Assembly (NCBI RefSeq): GCF_001949145.1
Contig: NW_019091358.1
Span: 1,267,494 to 1,279,478 of the forward strand
Length of the DNA stretch: 11,985 bases
Direction of reading: 5' to 3'
Source: Acanthaster planci
Taxonomy: Eukaryota; Echinodermata; Asteroidea; Valvatida; Acanthasteridae
Shown: piece by piece, positions 1 to 8,272 of the stretch
Layout: every line of letters begins with the position of its first letter
Position numbering within the stretch: the first letter of the stretch is position 1
The notes under the pieces: model-generated
Database searches by the model: none
The model's input: only the letters and a program-made list of their open reading frames with translations
What the model was told of the DNA's origin: nothing
Position numbers and translations under genes: made by a program

Positions 1-540
1 AATTCAAGGGAAATTTTCGGCAACGCGGGGCGCTCAAAAAGAACCCCTACAGTTTATTTTAAAAAGAGGAAATTTTGTGGCCCAAGAATTTGTGGGTTTG
101 TGAAAACATGGCCCAGAATGAACTCCCTAGATTCAAGGGCTCCCATCTAAGGGCTAAGCAAAGAAAAATGCTACTGAAAAATTGTCCTAACAGCCGGAAA
201 AGGTGGAGGGATGTTATTTGAAAAATGGCTGCAGACAGACTTGGGAACGTTCACTTTTTGGGAGGTGAGTTTATTTTGGGTAGATAATTAAAAATTTCAT
301 TGGTTAACCTACTAAAACTTGAAAATCAATTGAGAGCTGAATGACCCCAGAACACTTTTTTTTTTAAGAGGCCTGAGGGACTTCAGTTGTCCCCACCGGG
401 CCTGAAAACGTGGTCGATTTTACATTGTCTTCAATGGGGCTTCAAATAGTTCAGTGCACCCTTGCAGAGAAATGCGCTGGTCATGGATACCACTAGTCTT
501 TATTCCAAGCCGTTGCCATTTTCATGTTCGCGAACGTTGA
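1..540. other. Left-edge region, no confirmed gene
   Basis: AT-rich sequence with no long ORF. One short stretch is exon-like on the + strand: after CTAACAG at 186-192 the frame stays open through 193-264 and ends in GGGAG followed by GTGAGT, a strong splice-donor match at 265-270. An ATG at 225 in the context AAAATGGCTGC also lies inside it, in another frame. Two frames are therefore open, so neither can be chosen, and no domain is recognisable. The rest contains an A/T run near 357-366 and nothing I can name. Confidence 0.3.
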
Positions 541-628
541 ACACGCCGCGTAAGGGGGCGTATCACGCGCGGCCAATCCACATGTTCATGTATATAAAAA
601 AACCTAGACTTGCAACACCTTCTTTGTA
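541..628 (+). promoter_or_regulatory. Promoter-like CCAAT plus TATA block
   Basis: A CG-rich stretch (541-572) is followed by GGCCAATCC with CCAAT at 573-577 and by TATATAAAAA at 591-600. A start site would be expected near 620-630. The order CCAAT, TATA, then an ORF about 100-170 bp downstream is what an RNA polymerase II core promoter would show. The CCAAT-TATA spacing of about 14 bp is shorter than the usual several tens of bases, and AT-rich DNA gives chance TATA matches, so this is only suggestive. Confidence 0.35.
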
Positions 629-650
629 ATGAAGAAGAAGCCAACCAGCG

Positions 651-800
651 GCCATTTTACCGAGCCGAATACAAATGTGTGGGTTGGCTCTCTTCATAGA
701 CCTGTTTTTTCTCCTCCAGGTCTATGCTCCCTTCTAAGACGTCGGAAGAACAAAGGTGGGCATTGCCAGGAAAGCTTTGTATTCGGCTCGGTAAAATGGC
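651..800. repeat. Nested inverted repeat, 25-bp perfect arms
   Basis: The left arm 651-675 starts GCCATTTTACCGAGCCGAAT and is the exact reverse complement of 776-800, with 100 bp between. Inside lies a second perfect inverted repeat, CATAGACCTG at 695-704 with CAGGTCTATG at 717-726, around a 12-base pyrimidine loop. A third, imperfect pairing joins 629-646 with 682-697 and would compete with the outer stem. The arms are visible directly. The identity is inference: a small foldback or MITE-like element, or a local inverted duplication of a 5' exon. The right arm contains AAAATGGC, including the ATG at 796. Confidence 0.85.
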
Positions 801-1011
801 TGCGAGTGGATTCAATGATCTCTATAAGGTGATTAAGGGCGTTGCGAGTCCAGATTTCATTGTGCACGTCCTCAGGCCAACTTCACACGAACAGTTGGCC
901 ACATATCTCTGCGGCTGCGGCGCATTAGTGGACCGCGGACAAATAGCAACGTCTTGGAACCAAGGTTATGCATGTCCTTACCATAATCTACATGTACAGA
1001 AGTTCATGTAA
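724..1011 (+). CDS. Uncertain small ORF, 95 or 71 aa
   Basis: Open frame from ATG 724 to TAA 1009-1011. A second in-frame ATG at 796 has A at -3 and G at +4 and gives a 71-residue product starting MAASGFNDLYK. I do not recognise the protein: it has no signal peptide, no transmembrane helix and no known motif, and its three cysteines show no zinc-finger spacing. In its favour are the promoter-like block at 541-600, locally higher GC and CpG from 796 to about 960, and unremarkable codon use. Against it are the short length and the start codon lying in a repeat arm. An alternative is that only 796-828 is coding, as a first exon ending in TATAAG before GTGATT. Confidence 0.2.
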   Translation: MLPSKTSEEQRWALPGKLCIRLGKMAASGFNDLYKVIKGVASPDFIVHVLRPTSHEQLATYLCGCGALVDRGQIATSWNQGYACPYHNLHVQKFM

Positions 1012-2425
1012 CTGTATGACCTTAGACTGCTGGGTACGGGTAATGTCAAACCTGACCTCAGCTGACTTGGACGGTTTCAGCAAGTTATCTGTGCTTGAGG
1101 AAATGTTTTTCTTCTGGTGACCACGTAAAAGGCTGGTAATGTACATTGTACAGTACATGCCACCATGGAAGAAATGAGGTACTCAGAATGCACAGGACTG
1201 CTCTATTGAAGATAATATAGAACTCAAACTTGAAATTCTTCAGATCAAGTAAGTGGCTTGAAATTAAGAGACTTGATTGCTACCGCTTGGGCGACCGTGC
1301 TTGACTTTGCTTTTGTATTTCAAATCCTGATGGAAATTAGCTAATGTCGAAGGATAAAGCGAAGTTCTCAATTCTTGTCTCCCCTTTGTGATAATGTCCC
1401 GAAACTTCCGAGTCATTGACTGATTCCCTTATTGGGGCTATGCCTCAGTCGACGCTGACGGAACTCCGACGATGTCCAGACGGAGCTAGGAAAAAGATAA
1501 ATGTCGGGGAGGGCCCGGGGTAGATGCGAACAGTTAGGTCTCATACGTCAACTTGAAGTGCTCGCAAAAATATTACTTGAATCACCACTTATTCAACTCA
1601 CAATCGTTACCCCAGTTCGAGTGCAGCGCACAAGTTTGAATTATTCATATTCAGCAATGCCATTGTTATCATAAATTGTAATTCCCTTCCACTGGTTGTG
1701 ATACCCGTGACGCAGTCGGGTTCCCAACGAAAAACGCTGCACCTCTTAAGGTGTACGAATATGGAAATCTGACTTCCCGTTTACTAGCCTACCGTTCAGC
1801 CGCTAAATCGGAACGAACATCATGGATCTAATAACTGGCCAAGGCTGTAGACAGGCTATAGATGTACGCCGGGGGCCGGGGAGTACCGCAATTTTCTGGG
1901 TGGATAGACAGACCACTGCTTTAAGGTGCTGCACTGTATATCTTCTTGCAGATGTTTAAATGATAAATGTTCACAGAAAATATTTTCCACAGAACAGAAG
2001 TTACCATGGTGCATCAACGTGGACTGGGTTACAGCCTATTTTTTTACACGCCGCATATTAATGAGTAAAGTTTCCAAATAAGTCTGATATCCTGTTAAAA
2101 CTGTTAGTGTTACTATGAATATGAAGGTGACGCAACGTACCACACCTAGAAAAGACTGCACATTATGTTGAGAAACACACCCAACAAAAGATGATTGTGT
2201 ACCACTATTGAGGGCATATTTCTAGCCTTTCGTGTGATGATACAAACTAAAGCAGTAAGAAGATTAGCAGTTAAAGTTTTCGTAAGTCCTTGCTTATGCT
2301 GAAGATCATGTACCTATATACGTACATTGGCTTAATGAGCTCCGGAAACTGCACCGGAGTGTTATTAATGTTCGTATGGCAAACGTGGGTTGTGTCATGT
2401 GGCTTAACTAAATAAGTCCTGAGTA
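1012..2425. other. Non-coding stretch, nothing recognised
   Basis: No ORF of note on either strand. Short items only: an ATG at 1165 in a perfect vertebrate-type Kozak context (GCCACCATGG) that reaches a stop after 14 codons, and a 6-bp hairpin CTCCGG/CCGGAG at 2340-2359. I see no RNA gene or mobile-element terminus here. Confidence 0.5.
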
Positions 2426-2458
2426 TTCTTTTTCTTTTTCTTTTCTTTTCTTTTTTTT
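2426..2458 (+). repeat. Polypyrimidine (T-rich) tract
   Basis: About 33 bases of T with interspersed C, followed at once by a run of seven G (2459-2465). It is simple sequence. It could serve as a splice polypyrimidine tract, but no AG followed by a coding frame occurs close downstream, so simple repeat is the better call. Confidence 0.8.
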
Positions 2459-2465
2459 GGGGGGG

Positions 2466-3775
2466 TCAAATAAAATTAATGTTATTTAGTGGCACACACA
2501 CCCTTGTATTTCCTGCAAAAAAAACATGTGACTCGCGACAATTGCTTTTTTTCATCCAACAAAAGTTAGGATAATAATCGCCGTAAACCGAGTTGGATGG
2601 GATATGCAGTGTACACACATTATGGCCGAGGATGGGCCTTTAGAGACCATTCCGCGTTATTACAATTCGATACCAGGGAAACATTATTTATGGATTCTGT
2701 TTCATTTTCAGTTTAAAACAGCAGCCGAAAAGTGACAAACCAGCAATCGAAGCGAAATCCAAATGGCAGGGCAACTAGAAAAATGAAATAAATAAAATAA
2801 AATTACAATTGCGGGACAGTGAATAGGCTCCAGAATTGCTTTAACCGACCAATTTATGGTTTGTGCTTTGTCAAAGTCTCAGCTATTGGAGTAATGTGGA
2901 TTGGATAGTTCAGAAAAAGAAGATGGGTAGAAGCTATCAGCAGGTCTCCCGGCTTGTATTTCTGAAAAAAATCAACAAAAAGGGGCCATTCAAACTACAT
3001 ACACATGTATGTTGAATGGAGTGCAGACGTTTTGACTGATTTTAGGGGTAATCGGTTAAACCAATAGAAATTGGAAAAAAATTAACAGATTACGAAATGA
3101 GCTTTAATTTGATTTGTTTATTCAACACCAAAGACATTTGTCCCCTTTTTTGAAGTACTTGGGGATATCTATCACCACTGTCCGTCACAAGGCAATCAAG
3201 CTCAACCACGAGAATAGGAAGTATTGAATAGCCGGTCAGTCAAAACTTTAACTGCGCACGAAAAAACTCAATCTAAATATTCCGTGAGACAACATTCCTG
3301 GCAGTCTATGTACATGTACTGGTCTATAACCGTGTAATATCTACTTCTTTATCGTGAACAGCGCGCCCTAAAGTGTGGTGTTCCCCCCCCCCATTTTTTG
3401 GGCAGCCTGACGATGTCAGATTTCTGTCATCTCCTCGCCCTTTAGCAGTGCAATCTAGGTTTTGGGTCTAGGGGAGAAAAATTATTTTTTTTTATTTTGT
3501 CCCCACAACGGTTGTCCAGTTATTTTAATGAAAGGTTCCTCAACACACGCCCACCCCCCCCCCAAAAAAAGAAGACATTTTTAAAATGTTGGAACTTTCA
3601 GTCCCTCTAGTAATAGAATAACCCCATGAGTGGCAACATGCCCTCCGTGCGTACGCCACTGTCACCACGCCCCACCCAACTTGCAGGCACGTATGAACAC
3701 CCTTGAGGATGAATAATTTCTGACCGTTACGTCCATTAAGTGTAACTTTAAATCTTTCAATGTTATTCTGTTCTT
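2466..3775. other. Non-coding stretch with homopolymer runs
   Basis: No supported gene. Visible items are a small hairpin at 2986-3019 (outer stem CCATTCA/TGAATGG, inner stem ACATAC/GTATGT), homopolymer C runs near 3382-3392 and 3554-3563, and a T-rich run near 3485-3495. On the minus strand the sequence beginning at 3661 reads CAGTGGCGTACGCACGGAGG, which resembles the CAGTGGCG-type ends of hAT-like DNA transposons. I found no matching opposite end, so I do not call an element. Confidence 0.4.
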
Positions 3776-4123
3776 GGTTAAGCCTTTTATCAAACATGCA
3801 TGTTTTTGCGCTTGGTTGTCTATGGGAAATACGCTTCGACTCATTTGGTCGTCAATAATTCATTCCTGCAATCAGTGAAGTGGCGTCACTTGATGTTTAG
3901 GGTGCTCTGGTAGCCACCATATACTTCGATCATATAGCTCTTTGTTCTGATCATTTGAATAAGTTAATAGGAGTTATCAGCCATGCATGTTTTTGCGCTT
4001 GGTTGTCTACCGGAAATATGCTTCGGCTCAGTTTAGAGGGCGGTCGTTAATAATTCAGCCATACACTCAATGAAGTGGCGTCACTTGATGTTGAGGGTGC
4101 ACTGGTAGCCACCGTAATACTTC
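3776..4123 (+). repeat. Tandem duplication (~187 bp) before lectin gene
   Basis: Copy 1 (about 3776-3927) and copy 2 (about 3963-4123) match with a constant offset of 187 bp over the first half, changing after a 9-bp insertion in copy 2 (AGAGGGCGG-like, near 4033-4044). Both begin near GTTAA...TTATCA, share CATGCATGTTTTTGCGCTTG at 3795/3982, and share a 22-bp identical block at 3876-3897/4071-4092. Both end near GGTAGCCACC...ATACTTC. Copy 2 abuts the lectin 5' region. Beyond copy 1, AGCTCTT...GATCAT (about 3936-3955) resembles the AGCTCTT...GATCATGG preceding the lectin ATG, so the duplication may once have reached the start codon. Confidence 0.85.
4071..4123 (+). promoter_or_regulatory. Candidate proximal promoter of lectin gene
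   Basis: The best-conserved part of the duplicated unit lies 47-99 bp upstream of the lectin ATG. It contains AAGTGGCGTCACTT, an interrupted palindrome AAGTG/CACTT around GCGT that includes a GTCA half-site of the kind bound by CREB/ATF/AP-1-type bZIP factors. The block GGTAGCCACC follows. The same elements occur in copy 1 at 3876-3927. I see no convincing TATA box at the right distance, so the transcription start is not placed. The regulatory role is inferred from conservation and position only. Confidence 0.35.
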
Positions 4124-4169
4124 TACCGAAGTGCGTACTGTTTCAAATTTACCGCAGCTCTTCGCGATC

Positions 4170-4688
4170 ATGGGTAGCTTGAAAATGATTGCTGCCTGTG
4201 TATTGGTGGCAGCGCTTGGGTCACAGGTATTTGCGGTGATAGCATGCACACCCTGTCGCCCACCTTGGGTGAATTTCAGAAGCCACTGCTATCTCGTCTG
4301 GTCCGAGCCCAAGACGTTCGACGAAGCCGAGGCCCATTGCCAGGGATTGACCGTCCATGGTAGACCGTCTCATCTGGCCTCGATCAGAAGCCAGGAGGAA
4401 CAAGACTTCGTCTCCGACTTGATCGCCGCCACCGTTGATCAGGGCCAGTTTATCTGGTTTGGCTACCGTCGCGTCGATAACACCCCGAGAGCCTTCGCTT
4501 GGGTCGACGGGTGTCGGCTGGGTGACTACACCAACTGGGAGCGCGGTGAGCCTAATGATACTAACGAGAAGTGCAGCATTTTGTATGATACCGGCAAGTG
4601 GAACGACTTCTTTTGCAGCAGGAATTGTGTCTTTGTATGTAAGACGCCGGACCGAATGTCTCAAACCAACTGTGATGGTCAGAAGTAA
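4170..4688 (+). CDS. Secreted C-type lectin, EPN/WND type
   Basis: Single-exon gene of 172 residues. The frame is open further upstream to 4131, but 4170 is the first ATG, with A at -3 and G at +4. Residues 1-22 form a signal peptide (MGSLK, hydrophobic 6-21, likely cleavage after QVFA), so the product is probably secreted. The rest is one long-form C-type lectin domain: C29-C40 (N-terminal hairpin pair), C57-C157 and C135-C149 are the expected disulfides, with FIWFGY (94-99) in the WIGL position. EPN (127-129), E133 and WND (144-146) are the calcium-site-2 residues typical of mannose/glucose-type specificity, so Ca2+-dependent sugar binding in innate recognition is likely. Extra cysteines C26, C115, C153 and C168 are unusual. 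There is no transmembrane or collagen segment. GC is clearly higher than in the flanks. The domain is certain; the sugar is inferred. No canonical AATAAA was seen up to about 6095, so the 3' end is open. Confidence 0.95.
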   Translation: MGSLKMIAACVLVAALGSQVFAVIACTPCRPPWVNFRSHCYLVWSEPKTFDEAEAHCQGLTVHGRPSHLASIRSQEEQDFVSDLIAATVDQGQFIWFGYRRVDNTPRAFAWVDGCRLGDYTNWERGEPNDTNEKCSILYDTGKWNDFFCSRNCVFVCKTPDRMSQTNCDGQK

Positions 4689-5588
4689 GCTCAAGTAGAG
4701 TGACCTTACCGGACGGCAAGGTTCCTGATTATTCCTCATTTGCGTATGTAACTGACAAGACCAGATTCCAGGAAATGGCAAGAGAACGTAAGCGCAAAAT
4801 CTGAACGTTGAGTGTTTCGATGATGGGGTACGGCTTCATATCCCAAGAATCTTTTTTTTGTAAATTTCTTGAACTACACAGAATGATCATGCTCCGCAGC
4901 TTCTCGCAAACTGTTGTTGAAATTAACGTGGTTATAATATAATTGGAAACAGGTCTTCAACAATCACCCCTGCAACTCACTGTCTCCACACGAATTCTTT
5001 GGATTTACATGCTATTCGCAGTTTAGCCCGTTTAGCATCCACTGTTCTGCACAATGACCTTTTATTATGGCGTCGACCCAGTATACATTATGAAGCTTTG
5101 TGCTTCCATTTACGGTACCCAGCAACATTATGCCACTGTTCTAGGAACCTCGAGGATTTAATCTTTGACGGAAGATACTTCAGTTATGAGGAGCAACTTG
5201 CTTGAATCCAAGACTGTGTATCGTCAAACGTGATGGCGTGCAAAACTTCACAGCAGATATGTAATCTTCAGTTTTAATTTACCTAATTGTGTAAACAGAA
5301 GTGCTCAATGGTGTACCTATTTGAAGTACATGGAATGACGATCTTCTCTCGCTATTTGAGTAAAAGAGCAATCATTTTCAATGTAAACGTAGCTTTTGAA
5401 AGGAATGACTTAAAGTTACTTAAAGGTAATAATATAGGCATCTGTCCAAGTTTTTCGTTTCAAATATTCTCTCCCTGGCGAGAAAAAATAATTTTGTGTT
5501 TCTACGATCTCTCTCCTTATAGATTTTCGGTATATGCTCGATTTACACAAACTTAACTTTTGCCTCGTGGGTATACAAGCTGGATCGT
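4689..5588. other. Lectin 3' flank, no gene recognised
   Basis: Probably contains the lectin 3' UTR, but I find no canonical polyadenylation signal. One frame stays open at 4927-5205 and another at 5287-5556, both on the + strand, but neither starts with a supported ATG nor resembles a known family, and the second is very AT-rich. I treat both as chance. Confidence 0.4.
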
Positions 5589-5870
5589 GCCAAGGGATAG
5601 GATACAAATTGTGTTCTATATAGTGTCGGATTTTTGTTTTATTTTAGCTTGATTTTCTGGCGCCTGCCAATTTACTATCTGGCGGCCGACGCACAATGAT
5701 TTGGCGGCCGTTATTTATTAAGCAGTAACACATCATAGAAATGCCTCAACTTTAGAACTCGGAAGTTCTGCCATCATCCTCGGACGCGGAGCTGAAATTC
5801 CGTAGTCTTTGTCGGATGCAAGATAATATAGGGCGGCCGTCAGAAAAAAAATTTCACCCTATCCTTTGGC
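5589..5870. mobile_element. Candidate MITE with 29-bp inverted ends
   Basis: 5589-5617 and the reverse complement of 5842-5870 match at 22 of 29 positions with no gap; both begin GCCAA(G/A)GGATAGG. The 282 bp between the outer ends have no coding capacity and contain three GGCGGCCG words (near 5682, 5703 and 5832). This is the form of a non-autonomous DNA transposon or foldback element. I cannot define a target-site duplication, and the family is unknown. Chance similarity of AT-rich ends explains the inner half less well than the outer 13 bp, which match 12 of 13. Confidence 0.45.
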
Positions 5871-6766
5871 ATAACCCGGCTTACGCACGGTAGCCCGGCT
5901 CAGCGGAATCTCTAACGAAGTGCATGGCGCGCCACAACTATAGGTTGACTACTTCATAGCCTGGATACGAACCATCTCCAGGTCAACACTCAAAACCATT
6001 GGGCTACAGGATTCAAATTAAACAATACACCAGTGTAAACTATTACCACCAAAACCTTATTACACATCATACGGAGCCTTAAGGTGTCTTTAGCGCCAAA
6101 TAAAATGAATAAAAGTTCGCCTCACTGCGTCATGGATTGGGTTAAGGCCAAGCATTTGGAGAAAGTGAACCGTAAACCTAAAACTAATACATTTCAGATA
6201 CATGCATAATGGGAAAGAAATAATTGGAGACAATTTTCCTAAAGCTTACGAGACGAAAAAATCGTCCCTTTAATGTGTTTTCAAAAAGGCATCAGTCAAA
6301 ACAGGCTGTAAAATGCGGGATGGCCAGGTATTTACGATCATAATTAATGTTGTGGAAGGGACCGTGCAGGTTTTTCTCGTTCTGGTAAGCTTTGCAATTC
6401 TATTTTGCGAATAACTTTGTTCCTAATCTTCGATGAACCACAGCATGAAAAAGATGGTTTAATTTCGAGTATGAAAGAATTAATAGGAGGGAAAATAGAA
6501 ACTGATTAATGTTTTGTAAGTACGCTTCCTCGGCACTGTGTGCAAAAACGCATTGCTTATTTGTCATTCAATCTGATGACGCACTGTGAATGTCAAAAAG
6601 ACATCCTAATTTGGTTCCTTTACAGCAAATGCGCACTCATTCCAAAATCTATAGCTATGCGAAATTCTTTGATGAACAAAGAACGCGACTGTGTGCTTAG
6701 TTTATTACATTCCATTTAAATTAACGTAGCCTATATTTTATATGCATGCATAAACAACGCATGATT
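5871..6766. other. Non-coding stretch, nothing recognised
   Basis: AT-rich, with stops in all frames. AATAAA-like words occur at 6099-6115 (AAATAAAATGAATAAAAG) and could end a transcript coming from the left, but no transcript is otherwise indicated. There is no repeat or RNA structure that I can support. Confidence 0.45.
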
Positions 6767-7032
6767 CTTTTTCCTCACGTTATAAAAAAAATCCAATTTG
6801 AATGGTAATCATTTTGAGCAATATTTTAAGTACATGTACAAATAATGCGTTCTCTCGTTGATTCAATCATTAATAATAAATGTTTAATTTTCTTCACCCT
6901 TTTCTTCTTACGTTATCCAAAAATTATCTCAGTGTGAATGGAATTCACATTGAGAAATATTTTAACTACTTGTAAAAATGATGAATTTTGCCGTTAATTT
7001 AATCATAAATAATGCAGGTTTCATTTCCTTCA
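6767..7032. repeat. Diverged 133-bp tandem dimer
   Basis: Unit 1 (about 6767-6899) and unit 2 (about 6900-7032) align at an offset of 133 bp. Matching landmarks are TTCNTNACGTTAT (6777/6910), GTGAATGG or TTTGAATGG, TTGAG(C/A)AATATTTTAA, AATAATG or AATGATG, TTNAATCAT(T)AATAA, and TTTCNTTCANCC at the ends. A weaker third start (TTCCTACTTTAATTTAAAATC near 7040-7060) follows. The units are clearly related but diverged, by eye roughly two thirds identical. Unit 2 also has its own short palindrome GTGTGAATGGAATTCACAT. Satellite-like relic or a piece of an element with internal repeats. Confidence 0.6.
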
Positions 7033-7288
7033 TCCTTCGTTCCTACTTTAATTTAAAATCCTGTCGAATTTGGGTCTACCATGCAGCGGCTGGTAAAACC
7101 ATGGCTTGCCGTCAGTTTAAAAGCAAAAAAATAACTCACTAAGTGTTAAAAATCTCACACCCTTATCAAAACGCTAAATTAATAATTGAACTTCTCAATA
7201 CCAAATGGAAATATGATCCTCTTTGAAAGTTATGGACAAATGTACGGTACATTCTGATTTAAAATCTGACACCAGCCAAGAATGATAT

Positions 7289-7615
7289 TTCCGCAACATT
7301 TGGCCGCCAACACAAATATGAGAGCAGTCTGTATTCTTTCGTATCTATATCCTCATGTTTATGTAAATTATATTTCTGTAATCATGTTAAGGACAAGGTT
7401 AGGCCTAAGTGCAACTTGGTGCTTTTTGAATGAATGAATGAACGAACGAACGAACGATTTATTTCAATGCTGTCATTCTTTACAATAAGCAAACGTGATT
7501 CACATTACTTAAGTACCGAGTACATGGCCATTAACTTGAGCAACATTACATAATGTATCATTTTACATTTGATAAATTAGATGACAACATGCTTAAGTGC
7601 AGCAATGTTGCGGAA
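7289..7615. repeat. 12-bp inverted repeat framing 327 bp
   Basis: TTCCGCAACATT at 7289-7300 is the exact reverse complement of 7604-7615. The similarity extends only one or two bases beyond. The interval contains the tetranucleotide repeat described separately. It may be the remains of terminal inverted repeats, but a 12-bp match within a few hundred bases is weak evidence. Confidence 0.25.
7428..7457 (-). repeat. (GAAT)n(GAAC)n repeat, possible LINE 3' tail
   Basis: Three GAAT units pass into four GAAC units (last two bases partial). Read on the minus strand, the sequence is GCATTGAAATAAATCG followed by GTTC and ATTC tetramers. CR1/L2-like and other non-LTR retrotransposons commonly end in a short AATAAA-like word and a tetranucleotide repeat instead of poly(A), so a 5'-truncated LINE on the minus strand is possible. 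No reverse-transcriptase frame is visible upstream, so the LINE reading is inference; the microsatellite itself is certain. Confidence 0.7.
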
Positions 7616-7906
7616 ACAGTAAAATCGTTGGCCTGGGAAAAAAATTGAAACGGCTTTCACGTACTACGTGCATAAGTCAATAAATCTACATTGAATTAAA
7701 TAGGGATTGAAATATTCAAAAATGCTACAGAGGAGATAGATATAGAACCTTTCCCTTAATGAGGAGAAAATCTTCGGAGTTCTTGTTGCTGACGGGGTAA
7801 ATGAAAAACATTAATGATGTAGATACCACGAACAAAATGTACGGTGCTCCGGAGCGATCTTGTTCATTCCACAAACAGATGAATTATTTAGGAAGTATGC
7901 TAGTAG

Positions 7907-8173
7907 AAGAAGGAATCGTCCCAGGTGAATGAGTTCTCCTGTATCAGAGAGAAAGGGCGGAGACAGAGCACAAGAATCAACGTGCGGCAGTGGGACGCCA
8001 TCTCCCATATTCACTTGTTAGTCGCTGAGCGGGAAAGACTATTTTACAAGGACACCTTGCCGACGAATCCTGTGACAATGGTAAATCTACATGGTCATTT
8101 GCACTGGCCCAAAATACCCAAGACAGTTAAGCCATTCCTATCGGTCCAGAATCCGTCCCGTGGCCGGTCTTAA
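7907..8173 (+). CDS. Possible terminal exon or gene fragment
   Basis: An 88-codon frame, open from after TAG 7904-7906 to TAA 8171-8173, with no ATG near its beginning (the first plausible initiator is GTG at 7925, unlikely in an animal gene). Within it TTCTCCTGTATCAG (7934-7947) resembles a splice acceptor. The codon mix is unremarkable and the C-terminal half is basic and proline-containing. I do not recognise any domain. It could be a last exon, a decayed transposon protein, or chance. Confidence 0.18.
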   Translation, partial: KKESSQVNEFSCIREKGRRQSTRINVRQWDAISHIHLLVAERERLFYKDTLPTNPVTMVNLHGHLHWPKIPKTVKPFLSVQNPSRGRS

Positions 8174-8272
8174 ATGATTGATGGAGTACCGACTCGAGCA
8201 GGTACATACCACATTAACCTGGCTATGGAAGTAAAACTGTTGAACACAACGTTTGAAAATTTATAGTTTTAA

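Noticed and set aside
1165-1209. ATG in a perfect Kozak context (GCCACCATGG)
   Set aside because: It reaches a stop after 14 codons and there is no splice donor in the frame.
3641-3669. hAT-like transposon end on the minus strand
   Set aside because: CAGTGGCGTACG is suggestive, but no partner end and no 8-bp duplication were found; TCACCACT at 3171 is not followed by a matching end.
4131-4169. Longer lectin N-terminus starting at 4131
   Set aside because: 4131 is GTG, not ATG. The ATG at 4170 is the first one, has good context and begins a proper signal peptide.
4221-4781. 186-codon open frame on the minus strand across the lectin
   Set aside because: It is the shadow of the lectin coding sequence; the + strand product has a full domain and signal peptide, the minus product has none.
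4927-5205. Open frame of 93 codons downstream of the lectin
   Set aside because: No ATG start, no splice-site pair, no recognised domain.
5287-5556. 89-codon + strand frame
   Set aside because: Begins at TTG, is AT-driven in composition and matches no family that I know.
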